Assembly: GCA_964655175.1 (NCBI GenBank) | Contig: CAZZLY010000032.1 | Coordinates: 1-25,273 of the forward strand | Direction of reading: 5' to 3' | Length of the DNA stretch: 25,273 nucleotides | From: JAIOPA01 sp964655175 | GTDB lineage: Bacteria; Eisenbacteria; RBG-16-71-46 | Notes under the pieces: generated by a model | The model's database searches: none | The model's input: the letters and a program-made list of their open reading frames with translations, nothing else | What the model was told of the DNA's origin: nothing | Shown: piece after piece, positions 7,377 to 16,800 of the stretch | Layout: each line of letters opens with the position of its first letter | Numbering within the stretch: position 1 is the first letter of the stretch | Position numbers and translations under genes: made by a program

Positions 7377-8960
7377 ATGCGGCGCACGTGCGCCCGGGTG
7401 GGGTGGTGGACGTTGTTGTGGCTCGTCGCATTCGGTGCGTTCGTTCCGCGCGCGCACGCCGAGTCGGGCGCGTTCGTCATGCGTGCGGGCCGCGACACGG
7501 TCGCGCTCGAGCGCTACACGCGCGAGGCCACGCAGTTGTCGGGCACCACGCTGTTCCGCCCCGCGGGCCTGCGCATGGACTGGGCGATCGTGCTCGGCCC
7601 CGACGGCGGCGCGCGGCAGATGACCACCACGGTGAAACCCGCGACCGCACCGGGTGATGCCGCGCCGCAACAGACCGCGGCGTTCGTGTGGAGCGGCGAC
7701 TCCGTGTTCGCCGACGTGCAGCCGGGGCAGGGTGGGCACTTCGCCACCTCGCGCGGATCGCTGCCGTACCTGAACCCCTCCCTGGCGATGCTCGAACAGA
7801 TCGTGCGCACCGCGCGTCGCAGCGCGTCGGCCCGCGTGATCGTGCCGGTGTTCATGACGGCCGGCGGCCGCACGCTCGACGTCGAGGTGACCACGCCGCG
7901 CGCCGACACGGTCCGCGTCGCATTCGCCGGACTCACGTTCGTGTTGGCCATGGACCGTGAGGGCCGTCTCGTCTCGGGGAGCCTGCCCGCGCAGGACGTG
8001 ACGTTCGAGCGCCTGCCGTCGCTGCCCGAGGCGCTCATGGGTCTGGCCCCGCCCGATTACGGCGCGCCCGCCGGTGCGCCCTATAGCGCCGACGAGGTGC
8101 GCGTGCCCATGCACGGTCGCTTCGCGCTCTCGGGCACGCTCACGCGGCCCAAGGGCAAGGGGCCGTTCCCGTGCGTGCTGCTGCTCACGGGCTCGGGGCC
8201 GCAGGATCGCGACGAGGCGATCCCGCTCGTGCCCGGGTACCGGCCGTTCCGGCAGATCGCCGACACGCTCGCGCGGCGCGGCATCGCGTCGCTGCGCCTC
8301 GACGATCGTGGCACCGGCGCCTCGCAGGGCTCGTTCACGGGCTCCACGAGCGCCGACTTCGCCGACGACGCCGAGGACGCGCTGCAGTGGCTCACCACCG
8401 CACCGGGCATCGACGGCAAGCGGCTCGCGGTGCTGGGTCACAGCGAGGGAGGACTGCTCGCCCCCATGCTCGTCTCGCGCGGCGTCAAGGTCACCGCGCT
8501 GGTGCTCATGGCCGCGCCCGCGTGGGAGGGCCGCCGCGTGATCCACGAGCAGAACCGCTATGCGGCGGCCGGGCGTTATCAGGGCGCCGCGCTCGATTCG
8601 GTGCTGCGCGCGGCGGATCGCAGCGTCGCGTCCGCCGGCATCGCCGACCCGTGGCTCGGCTACTTCCTGGGGCACGACCCGCTGCCGATCGCGCGACAGG
8701 TGCGGGTGCCGGTGCTGCTGCTGCAGGGCGAGACCGATCGTCAGGTCACCGCCGATCAGGTCGACGAACTGGCGGCCGCGATGCGCGCGGGCGGCAACCC
8801 GTCGGTCACCGTGCACCGCCTGCCCGAGACGGATCATCTGTTCCTGCCCGACCCGAGCGGCGACCCCGCCGGTTACTCGCGGCTGCCCACGCGCGCGATG
8901 CCCGCGCGCACGTTGGGGATCCTGGCGGACTGGCTCGCCACGCAGCTGCGCGCGCGCTGA
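7377..8960 (+). CDS. Secreted alpha/beta hydrolase
   Basis: This 527-residue exported protein begins with a signal peptide ending near AHA-E (residues 1-28). Residues about 29-240 form a beta-rich N-terminal region I cannot name. The hydrolase core starts near 241. It contains LLLTGSGPQDRDE (the HGG-like strand and oxyanion region), LRLDDRGTG, the nucleophile elbow GHSEGG with S356, the likely acid D454 in GETDRQV, and H487 in TDHLF. It resembles peptidase-S9-like or esterase-like hydrolases of the COG1073 type; the substrate cannot be read from sequence. ATG 7377 has a full AGGAGG at 7366-7371 with 5-nt spacing, which settles the start within a much longer open frame. It is divergent from malQ and convergent with tkt. 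Confidence 0.82.
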   Translation: MRRTCARVGWWTLLWLVAFGAFVPRAHAESGAFVMRAGRDTVALERYTREATQLSGTTLFRPAGLRMDWAIVLGPDGGARQMTTTVKPATAPGDAAPQQTAAFVWSGDSVFADVQPGQGGHFATSRGSLPYLNPSLAMLEQIVRTARRSASARVIVPVFMTAGGRTLDVEVTTPRADTVRVAFAGLTFVLAMDREGRLVSGSLPAQDVTFERLPSLPEALMGLAPPDYGAPAGAPYSADEVRVPMHGRFALSGTLTRPKGKGPFPCVLLLTGSGPQDRDEAIPLVPGYRPFRQIADTLARRGIASLRLDDRGTGASQGSFTGSTSADFADDAEDALQWLTTAPGIDGKRLAVLGHSEGGLLAPMLVSRGVKVTALVLMAAPAWEGRRVIHEQNRYAAAGRYQGAALDSVLRAADRSVASAGIADPWLGYFLGHDPLPIARQVRVPVLLLQGETDRQVTADQVDELAAAMRAGGNPSVTVHRLPETDHLFLPDPSGDPAGYSRLPTRAMPARTLGILADWLATQLRAR

Positions 8961-8981
8961 CGTCACGGCGAACCACAAGAC

Positions 8982-9017
8982 GAACGGCGCGGCACCCTCG
9001 CGGGTGCCGCGCCGTTC
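8982..9017. terminator. Perfect 16-bp hairpin between convergent hydrolase and tkt
   Basis: Arms 8982-8997 (GAACGGCGCGGCACCC) and 9002-9017 pair perfectly around TCGC. It sits between two convergent stops (8960 and 9033), so it could terminate transcription from both sides. No T tract flanks it on either strand. Confidence 0.65.
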
Positions 9018-9032
9018 ACGTGACGACTCGAC

Positions 9033-11048
9033 TCAGGCGTTCTGTGCCCAGTCGCGGATGCGGCGCGCCACCGCCTCGCCGGTGAGCCCGAAGTGCTCCG
9101 CCAGCGTCTCGGCGGGGGCCGATTCGCCGAACGTGTCGATGCCGATCGCGAGCCCTCGTCCGCCGAGCAGCGCGCCCCAGCCACCGGTCACGCCGGCCTC
9201 GATGCTGACGCGCCGACCCTTGGGCGGCAGCACGCGATCGCGCCACGCCGATTCCTGTGTCGCGAACGTCTGCGGCGACATCATGCTGACGACGCGCGCG
9301 GGCAGCCCCACGGTGGCCAGCTGTTCGGCCGCGTCGAGCGCGACCGCGACCTCGGAGCCCGTGGCGATGAGCGTGATCGCCTCATCCGAGTCGCTGTCGC
9401 GCAGCACGTACGCACCGCGGCGCAGGTCCGACACCTTGAAGCCGTCGGGACGCACGAGCGCAGGCAGGTTCTGACGCGAGAGCGCGAGCAGCGTGGGCCC
9501 GTCGCGACGCTCCAGCGCCAGGCCCCACGCGGCCGCCGTCTCGAGGCCGTCGGCGGGGCGCAGCACGAGCAGATTGGGGATCAGGCGCAGCGAGGCCAGA
9601 TGCTCGATGGCCTGATGCGTCGGACCGTCCTCGCCCAGGAACACGCTGTCGTGCGTGTACACGAACACCTCGCGCAACTTCATGAGCGCCGCCAAACGGA
9701 TGCCCGGACGCGCGTAGTCGGTGAAGGTGAGGAACGACGCGGTGAACGGGACGTAGCCCGACAGCGCGAGGCCGTTGGCGACCGCGGTCATGCCGTGCTC
9801 GCGGATGCCGAAGTGCAGATTGCGGCCCGAGAAGTCCTGCCGCGTCACGCTCGGCGAATCGTTGAGTCGCGTCTTGGTGCTGCCGTCGAGGTCGGCGCTG
9901 CCGCCGACGAGCGCGGGCACCAGCGCGGCCGCGCGCTGGATCACCGTGCCGCCGTGCGCGCGCGTCGCCGCCGTGGTCGTGGGCGCGGTCGCGCACAACT
10001 GCTCGACGAGGTCCGCGGGCACGTCGCCGGCGACGAACGCGTCCCAGCGCGTCGCGCGGGCCGCATCGGCCGCGCGCCACGCCTGATAGCGCGTGTTCCA
10101 CGCGGCGCGCTCGGCCCCGCGCTGCGTGGCGAGCGCGGTGAAGTGCGCGCGCACCTCGGCCGGCACGTGGAACGTGGGCTGTTCGGGCCAGCCCAGGTTG
10201 CGCTTGGTCGCCGCGGTCTCGTCGGCGCCCAGCGGTTCGCCGTGCGCGTGCTTGGTGTCCTGCCGCTTGGGCGAGCCGTAGCCGATGTGGCTGCGGCACA
10301 CGACCATGCTCGGACGCGCCGTCTCGGCCACCGCCGCCTCGAGCGCTGCGATGAGCGAGGGGTGGTCGTACGGGTCGGCCTTGACCACGTGCCAGCCGTA
10401 CGACTCGAAGCGCTTCACCGAGTCGTCGCTGAACGTGATCGCGGTGTCACCGTCGATCGTGATGTGGTTGTCGTCGTACACCATGACGAGGTTGCCGAGC
10501 CCCAGATGGCCGGCGAGCGAGGCGGCCTCGTGCGAGACGCCCTCCATGAGACAGCCATCGCCCATGATGCCGAACACGCGGAAGCCCGCGGGCGTGAACT
10601 CGGGGCTCGCGAACCGCGCATCGGTCATGCGGGCCGCGAGTGCCATGCCGACCGCATTGCCCAGACCCTGACCCAGCGGGCCCGTCGTGGTCTCGACGCC
10701 CGGCGTGAGGCCGTACTCGGGATGTCCCGGCGTGCGGCTGTGCAACTGGCGGAAGTTCTGCAGCTCGCTCAGGGGCAGGTCGTGCCCGGTCAGGTGCAGC
10801 AGCGAGTACAACAGCATCGAGCCGTGACCGGCCGAGAGCACGAAGCGATCGCGCGCCGACCAGGTCGGATCGGTGGGGTCGAAGCGCATGAACCGCGTCC
10901 ACAGCACGTAGCCCACGTCCGCCATGCCGAGCGGCAGCCCCGGATGGCCGGAGTTCGCCTTGTTGATGGCGTCCACCGACAGGAACCGGATGGTGTTGAT
11001 GGCGAGCTGGTCGAGGGCGGGGTCGGTGGTGGGAGTGCTCAGGCTCAC
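9033..11048 (-). CDS. tkt: Transketolase
   Basis: This 671-residue thiamine-diphosphate enzyme moves two-carbon ketol units between sugar phosphates in the pentose phosphate pathway. Length and domain order are typical. The N-terminal PP domain carries SGHPG with H35, AGHGSML with H75, and the ThDP/metal motif GDG (163-165) through N194 in YDDNHITIDG. The pyrimidine domain has FGIREHGM with the conserved catalytic glutamate. The C-terminal domain ends in AVARRIRDWAQNA. GTG at 11048 is taken as start because GGAGG lies six bases upstream. It complements tal and pgi located about 4-8 kb away on the same strand. Confidence 0.95.
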   Translation of the reverse strand: MSLSTPTTDPALDQLAINTIRFLSVDAINKANSGHPGLPLGMADVGYVLWTRFMRFDPTDPTWSARDRFVLSAGHGSMLLYSLLHLTGHDLPLSELQNFRQLHSRTPGHPEYGLTPGVETTTGPLGQGLGNAVGMALAARMTDARFASPEFTPAGFRVFGIMGDGCLMEGVSHEAASLAGHLGLGNLVMVYDDNHITIDGDTAITFSDDSVKRFESYGWHVVKADPYDHPSLIAALEAAVAETARPSMVVCRSHIGYGSPKRQDTKHAHGEPLGADETAATKRNLGWPEQPTFHVPAEVRAHFTALATQRGAERAAWNTRYQAWRAADAARATRWDAFVAGDVPADLVEQLCATAPTTTAATRAHGGTVIQRAAALVPALVGGSADLDGSTKTRLNDSPSVTRQDFSGRNLHFGIREHGMTAVANGLALSGYVPFTASFLTFTDYARPGIRLAALMKLREVFVYTHDSVFLGEDGPTHQAIEHLASLRLIPNLLVLRPADGLETAAAWGLALERRDGPTLLALSRQNLPALVRPDGFKVSDLRRGAYVLRDSDSDEAITLIATGSEVAVALDAAEQLATVGLPARVVSMMSPQTFATQESAWRDRVLPPKGRRVSIEAGVTGGWGALLGGRGLAIGIDTFGESAPAETLAEHFGLTGEAVARRIRDWAQNA

Positions 11049-11143
11049 GACGGTCCTCCAGAAGGGACGGGGGCGGGGAGAGGGGCGAGGTCGCGGGCAC
11101 TCTACCCGCTCGCCCGGTCGGCGGTACAGCCCGCGCGACGTGC

Positions 11144-11172
11144 TTGCCGCGACCCGCGGCTGCGCCTACCGT
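11144..11172 (+). promoter_or_regulatory. Possible promoter for rhodanese-M48 genes
   Basis: TTGCCG (11144-11149) and TACCGT (11167-11172) are spaced 17 bp in the tkt/rhodanese divergent gap. The -35 is good and the -10 keeps only the outer T, A and T positions. It would give a leader of about 100 nt. Confidence 0.35.
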
Positions 11173-11281
11173 GGACTGCGGTGCGCGAGCGAACGCGCGC
11201 ACGCGCGCCACGGTCGGCGCGGCCCGAGAACCGATACGAGCGCATCGCGTGCCCCGACCGCGAGGCGCAGGAGCGTCCACG

Positions 11282-11617
11282 ATGGCCTCGTCCGGTGGTC
11301 CCGTCGATCTGTCCGCCCGTGAACTGGCGCAGCGCCTCGCGCGCGGCGACGACCTGCTGCTCGTGGACGTGCGCGAGGCGAGCGAACTCGCGGTGGCGCG
11401 CTTCCCGAACGCGCTGCACGTCCCGCTCGCGACCGTGCCGCTGCGACTCGCCGACCTGCCCACGGATCGCACGATCGTGCTCGCCTGCCATCACGGCGGG
11501 CGCAGCATGCGGGCGCTGCAGTTCCTGCGGTCGCGCGGTTACACCGCGCTGCTCAATCTGGAGGGCGGCATCGACGCGTGGTCGCGCGACGTGGATCCCT
11601 CGGTCCGTCGCTACTGA
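11282..11617 (+). CDS. Single-domain rhodanese-like protein
   Basis: This 111-residue protein is one rhodanese domain, probably a cytoplasmic sulfurtransferase or persulfide carrier. Visible features are LLLVDVRE (the CH2A-like strand), the loop C69-HHGGRS carrying the catalytic cysteine, and GGIDAW near the C-terminus. The loop resembles GlpE/PspE-type single-domain rhodaneses. ATG 11282 has AGGAG at 11269-11273; the frame is open upstream, but that part is Arg/Ala-rich and unlike any rhodanese. It precedes the M48 gene by 39 nt, so they may share a transcript. No sulfur-metabolism neighbour is present to suggest its partner. Confidence 0.88.
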   Translation: MASSGGPVDLSARELAQRLARGDDLLLVDVREASELAVARFPNALHVPLATVPLRLADLPTDRTIVLACHHGGRSMRALQFLRSRGYTALLNLEGGIDAWSRDVDPSVRRY

Positions 11618-11656
11618 TCCGCACGTCGTCCCACGTGTCCCATGAAAGGTGTCGCC

Positions 11657-13141
11657 ATGCGTGATCGACTCCGTGGCCTGAAGCGTTCGTCGCGTCCCGT
11701 CGTGCTCGTGCTGCTCGCGTCGCTGGGGGCCGTGCTCACGGGGTGTGCGGTGAATCCCGCCACGGGCAAGCGCGAGCTGGTGCTCGTCACGCCCGCGCAG
11801 GAGGCGGCGATCGGTCGCGAGGGCTATGCGGCCGCGACCGCGGAGTACGGCGTGTACGACGACGCGGCGATCGCCGCCTACGTCGATTCGGTGGGCCGCC
11901 GCGTGGCGCGCGCCTCGGATCGCCCCGACCTGCCGTGGCGCTTCACCGTGCTCGACGACCCGGCGGTCAACGCGTTCGCCATGCCGGGCGGCTACATCTA
12001 CGTGACGCGCGGCCTGCTCGCGCACATGCAGAGCGAGGCGCAGCTCGCGGGCGTGCTCGGCCACGAGATCGGTCACGTCACGGCGCGGCATTCGGCACGG
12101 CACCTCACGCAGCAGACGCTCGCGGGGCTGGGGTTGCGCATCGCGGTCGCGGTCAGTCCCACGTTCGAGCGCTACAGCGGCACCGCGTCGCAGGCGCTGG
12201 GCCTGTTGCTCCTCAAGTACTCGCGCGACGACGAGAGCGAAGCCGATGCGCTCGGCGTGCGTTACGCGAGCGTCTCGGGCTTCGACCCGCGCGAGATCCC
12301 GGGCACGTACCGCACGCTGCAGCGCATCGCCGAACGCGCCGGCGCGTCGTTGCCGGGCTACCTGTCCACGCACCCCGAGCCGGGCGCGCGCGCCGAGCGA
12401 ACCACCGTGCTCGCCGCTCGTGCGGCGGCGGGGCGCGCCAACCTCATCGTGCGCCAGAAGCCGTACCTCGAGCACCTGCGCAACCTCGTGTACGGCGAGA
12501 ACCCGCGCTACGGCTGGTTCGAGGGCGACGTCTTCTATCACCCGGTGCTCGGGCTGCAGATGCGCTTCCCGTCCGGGTGGGCCACGCAGCACACGCACAC
12601 CGCGCTCACCGCGGCCGCGCCGGGCGAGGCGGGCCTCATGCAGATGACGCTCGCGCGCGAGGCGAGCGACCACTCGCCTTCCGACGTGGTGGTCGATCTG
12701 AGTGCCTCGGGTCGGCTGAGCGGCGCTCAGGGCGGCTCGGAGACGCTGGGCGCCTGGCCCGCATGGGTCGGCGTGGTGCGCGTGCCGGACGGGCAGGGGG
12801 GACAGACGGCACTCGCGGCGGGGTGGGTGCGGGTCGCGCCGGCGGCCATGTTGCAGGTGCTCGGGCGCGGCACGAACCCCGGCGATGCGGCCGAGCGCGC
12901 GGTGTTCGCGAGCATCCGCTCCATGGCGCCGCTCACCGACGCGGCGCGGAGCACGGTCCAGCCCGTGCGACTGCGGGTCGTGGCCGCCCCTCGCGACGGA
13001 GCGTTCCGCACCGTGTGGGCGGCGTTCGGCTCCGGCGCCGTCCCCGTCGAGGAGGGGGCGATCCTCAACGGGCTCGCCGCCGACGACGTGGTCGCGCGCG
13101 GGCGTCTGCTCAAGGTCGTCGACCGCCCCGCGCGGCGCTGA
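11657..13141 (+). CDS. M48-family zinc metalloprotease lipoprotein
   Basis: This 494-residue lipoprotein has the lipobox LTGC with lipidated C30 and is probably anchored facing the periplasm. The zinc site is H136-E137-x2-H140 (HEIGH), with the third ligand at about E195 in ESEADALG, as in BepA/LoiP-type M48 proteases. FAMPGGYIYVTRGLL is the strand typical of this family. The C-terminal region (about residues 280-430) is of unknown type. The last 50 residues, with VRLRVVAAPRDG and ILNGLAADD, resemble a LysM-like tail seen in related proteases. Start 11657 is preferred over ATG 11642 because AAAGGT (11645-11650) then serves as its ribosome site. Likely role: envelope protein quality control; substrate unknown. 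Confidence 0.88.
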   Translation: MRDRLRGLKRSSRPVVLVLLASLGAVLTGCAVNPATGKRELVLVTPAQEAAIGREGYAAATAEYGVYDDAAIAAYVDSVGRRVARASDRPDLPWRFTVLDDPAVNAFAMPGGYIYVTRGLLAHMQSEAQLAGVLGHEIGHVTARHSARHLTQQTLAGLGLRIAVAVSPTFERYSGTASQALGLLLLKYSRDDESEADALGVRYASVSGFDPREIPGTYRTLQRIAERAGASLPGYLSTHPEPGARAERTTVLAARAAAGRANLIVRQKPYLEHLRNLVYGENPRYGWFEGDVFYHPVLGLQMRFPSGWATQHTHTALTAAAPGEAGLMQMTLAREASDHSPSDVVVDLSASGRLSGAQGGSETLGAWPAWVGVVRVPDGQGGQTALAAGWVRVAPAAMLQVLGRGTNPGDAAERAVFASIRSMAPLTDAARSTVQPVRLRVVAAPRDGAFRTVWAAFGSGAVPVEEGAILNGLAADDVVARGRLLKVVDRPARR

Positions 13142-13181
13142 TCCCGGCCGCCGCGGAATCGTGCGCACGGGCGTCGACGCG

Positions 13182-13200
13182 GGGCGCCGATCCGGCGCCC
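13182..13200 (+). terminator. Hairpin after the M48 gene
   Basis: Arms 13182-13189 (GGGCGCCG) and 13193-13200 pair perfectly over 8 bp around ATC, 40 nt past the M48 stop. Downstream bases are only mildly T-containing. It probably separates this unit from the act promoter. Confidence 0.5.
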
Positions 13201-13256
13201 GTTCGTGTGGCCGCGCAGCGGGTTGGCCCGACTTCGGGAATCTTTTCACGACCCGT

Positions 13257-13285
13257 TTGACAGAGCGTTGATGTCGTTCTAGCGT
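13257..13285 (+). promoter_or_regulatory. Promoter of the act operon (predicted leaderless)
   Basis: A perfect TTGACA -35 (13257-13262) is followed after 17 bp by TAGCGT (13280-13285). Transcription would start about 13291-13293, immediately before the actA ATG at 13295. No Shine-Dalgarno-like sequence lies between the -10 and the ATG, which agrees with a leaderless message. Confidence 0.65.
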
Positions 13286-13294
13286 GCGTCCGCC

Positions 13295-13825
13295 ATGACC
13301 AAGCCCATCGCCGCTCTCATCGTCCTCGCCACACTCGTGTTCGCCGGTGTCGCGGTCTCCCAGTCCTTCGACGTGAAGCTGGGTGCGACCAAGGGCCCCG
13401 AGCAGCCGATCAATTTCAGCCACAAGATCCATGCTGGTACCAACCAGATGGACTGCAAGTACTGCCATTACGGGGCGGCGAACTCGCCGTGGGCCAACAT
13501 CCCGTCGGTCAGCACCTGCATGGGCTGTCACAAGATCGTGGGTACCGACCGTCCGGAGATCATCAAGCTCACGGGCTACTGGGACCGCGGTGAGCAGATC
13601 CCGTGGGTCAAGGTGCACTACGTGCCCGACCACGTGAAGTTCAATCACAAGCGTCACGTGCGCGCGGGTTTCGCGTGCCAGACGTGCCACGGCCCCGTCG
13701 AGACGATGGACAAGGTCTACCAGTACAGCTCGCTCAAGATGGGCTGGTGCGTGACGTGTCATCGCCAGAATCTCGATAATCCCACCCATCCGGCCAGCAT
13801 GGACTGCCTGGTCTGCCACCACTAG
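13295..13825 (+). CDS. actA: Alternative complex III pentahaem cytochrome c subunit ActA
   Basis: This 176-residue protein has an N-terminal signal/anchor helix (residues 5-22) and five CxxCH haem sites at 54-58, 75-79, 128-132, 152-156 and 171-175. INFSHKIH, VKFNHKRH and similar histidines are likely distal haem ligands. ActA is the periplasmic electron-transfer subunit of ACIII, passing electrons from the iron-sulfur chain towards soluble carriers. Length and haem count match the pentahaem form known from Rhodothermus and Flavobacterium complexes. It is the first gene of the operon and ends 8 nt before actB. The ATG has no Shine-Dalgarno but lies within a few bases of the predicted transcription start. 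Confidence 0.94.
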   Translation: MTKPIAALIVLATLVFAGVAVSQSFDVKLGATKGPEQPINFSHKIHAGTNQMDCKYCHYGAANSPWANIPSVSTCMGCHKIVGTDRPEIIKLTGYWDRGEQIPWVKVHYVPDHVKFNHKRHVRAGFACQTCHGPVETMDKVYQYSSLKMGWCVTCHRQNLDNPTHPASMDCLVCHH

Positions 13826-13833
13826 AAGGCCCC

Positions 13834-16800
13834 ATGTCCGACTCCGTGGTCTTCGAACGCCGCGATTTCCTCAAGCTCGTCGGTGTCGGCCTCGCCGGCA
13901 CGGCCGCCGGTTGCGCCTCGCACCCGAGCGAGAAGCTGATCCCCTATCTGATCGCCCCCGAGGACGTGCTCCCGGGCGTGCCGTACTTCTATTCCACGGC
14001 GTGCCGCGAGTGTCCGGCCGGCTGCGGCATGGTGGTGCGCACGCGTGAGGGGCGCGCGATCAAGCTCGAGGGCAACCCGCAGCACCCGCTCGGTCAGGGC
14101 GGTCTGTGCGCGCGTGGTCAGGCCGGGCTGCAGGGGCTCTACGACCCCGATCGCATCAAGACGCCGCTCGTGCGCGACGGCAAGTCGTGGAAGAGCGTGA
14201 CGTGGGACGAGGCGCTCGCGCTCGTCGCCGGCAAGCTGCAGGCGGCGAAGGGCAAGTCGGTCCTGCTCACGGGTCACGAGACGGGCACGCTGCGCGCGGT
14301 GGCGGGTGAGTTCGCCGCCGGGGTCGGCGCCACGCACGTCATGTGGGAGCCGTTCGGCTACGAGACGCTGCGCGCGGGCAACCGCGCCACCTACGGCGTC
14401 GATGCGGTGCCGCACTACGATCTGGCGGCCGCGCGTTGCGTGATCGCGTTCGGTGCCGACTTCCTCGAGACGTTCGGTTCGCCGGTCGCGCAGGCCCGTG
14501 GCTTCGCCGCCATGCGCGCCAACCGCGCCGACGGCGCCGGTCACTTCGTCACCGTCGAGCCGCGCCTGAGCACCACGGGTGCGAACGCCGACGAGTGGGT
14601 CGCCGCCAAGCCGGGCACCGAGTTCGCGCTCGCGCTGGGTCTGGCGAACGTCATCTGCAACGAGGGTCTGGGTTCGGCCGCCGCCGAGCGCGCCGCGCTC
14701 AAGGGTGCGGTCGCCGCGTACACGCCCGAGGCCGTCGCCGCGCAGACCGAGGTCCCGGCCGAGACGATCGTGCGCCTGGCGCGCCTGTTCACGAAGACCG
14801 GCCCGAGCCTCGCGCTCGCGGGCGGCATCGCGACGCAGGGCACGAACGGCGTCGCGCTGGTCGCGGCGGTCAACCTGCTCAACCACGTCGCCGGCAACAC
14901 CGGTCGCACGGTGCGCTTCGATCGCACGCTCGACCTGTCGGGCCTCGCGACGTTCGCGCAGTTCCAGACGCGCCTCGACGCCATGGCCGCCGGCCAGGTC
15001 GAACTGCTGCTCGTCAACGGTGCCAACCCGGTGTACGCGCTGCCCGCGTGGACCGGTGCCGCCGACGCGATCGGCAAGGTGCCGTTCAAGGTCGCGCTCG
15101 CCACGACGCAGGACGAGACCACGGCGCTGTGCGACGTGATCCTGCCGGTGTCGCACGCGCTCGAGAGCTTCGGCGACGCGTTCTCGGCGCGCGGCGTGTA
15201 CTCGCTGCAGCAGCCGGCCATGCGCCGTCTGCCGATGTTCGATTCGCGCCCGTTCGGCGACGTGCTCATCGCGCTCGCGAAGGCCGCCGGTGCGGGTGCG
15301 GCGTGGCCCGACGCGTTCCACGACCTGCTGCGCGATCGCTGGAAGGCGATGCACGCGCGCTTCGGTAAGGGACGCGACTTCGAGACGTTCTGGGTCGAGT
15401 CGCTCAAGGACGGCGGTGTGTTCGAGGACGTCGCGGCGCTGCCCGTGCGTTGGACCGGCACGCCGGCCTTCGCCGCCTCGGAGCGCGCCGGTGACGGCGG
15501 CCTCGCGCTGCTCGTGACCGCGTCGAACAACTTCTACGACGGTCGCGGTGCGAACCGTCCGTGGCTGCAGGAACTGCCCGACATGACCAGCAAGACGGTC
15601 TGGGGCTCGTGGGTCGAGATCCACCCCGAGACCGCGGCGTCGCTGGGCGTCAAGCAGGGCCAGCCGCTCAAGCTCGAGACCTCGGCCGGTTCGATCGAGG
15701 CGCCCGCGTACCTGTACGCCGGCATCCGCAAGGACACGGTCGCGCTCGCGCTCGGCCAGGGCCACACCGGCTACGGCCGCTACGCGCAGGGCCGCGGCGT
15801 GAACGCCGTCGCACTGCTGCCCAAGGCCGTGGATGCGGCCTCGGGTGCGCTCGCGTACCAGTCGGCCAACGTCAAGGCGTCGCGTGGCGCCAAGGCGATG
15901 GAGCTCTACGAGCAGCAGGCCGAGAAGAACCAGCACGACCGTCACATCGCGCAGATCGTCCCGGTCGCCGCACTGTTGGCCGGCGCGGCGGCGGGTGAGG
16001 CGCATGGTGAGGCGCACGGTGCCGCGCAGGGCGAGGCGGCGCACGCCGGTGCCGAAGCCGGTCACGGCGCGCACACCCCGGGCCACTACCCGGCGGGCGA
16101 GGGCGTCGAGAACCAGCACCCGAGCATGTCGCGCCCGGGCCAGTTCACCGAGCCGCTCGCGCGGCCCGAGGGCTGGCAGCCGCCGGCGCACGCGGTGACC
16201 GCGTTCGACCCCGAGCTCAAGGTGCGGCATCCCAAGGCGGACCCGATCAACGTGGGTTCGTACAAGAACGCCAAGCACCGCTGGGCGATGGCGATCGACC
16301 TCAACGCCTGCAACGGCTGCGGCTCGTGCGTGGTCGCGTGCTACGCCGAGAACAACATCCCCGTCGTCGGTCCCGACCTCATGCGTCGCGGCCGCGAGAT
16401 GGCGTGGATCCGCATCGACCGCTTCGAGGAGCGCGTGGCACCGGGGGCGAGCGACGTCCGCTTCGTGCCCATGATGTGCCAGCACTGCGGCGATGCCCCG
16501 TGCGAGATGGTGTGCCCCGTGTACGCCACCTATCACAACCCCGAGGGTCTCAACGCGCAGGTGTACAACCGTTGCGTCGGCACGCGGTACTGCTCGAACA
16601 ACTGTCCGTACAAGGTCCGCGCGTTCAACTGGTTCGATTACTCGGCCCCCGAGAAGACGACGTTCGCGTTCCCCGAGCCGCTCAACTGGCAGCTCAACCC
16701 CGACGTGACGGTGCGCAGCAAGGGCGTCATGGAGAAGTGCACCATGTGCATCCAGCGCATCCTCGAGGGCAAGGGCAACGCGAAGGACGAGAACCGCGAG

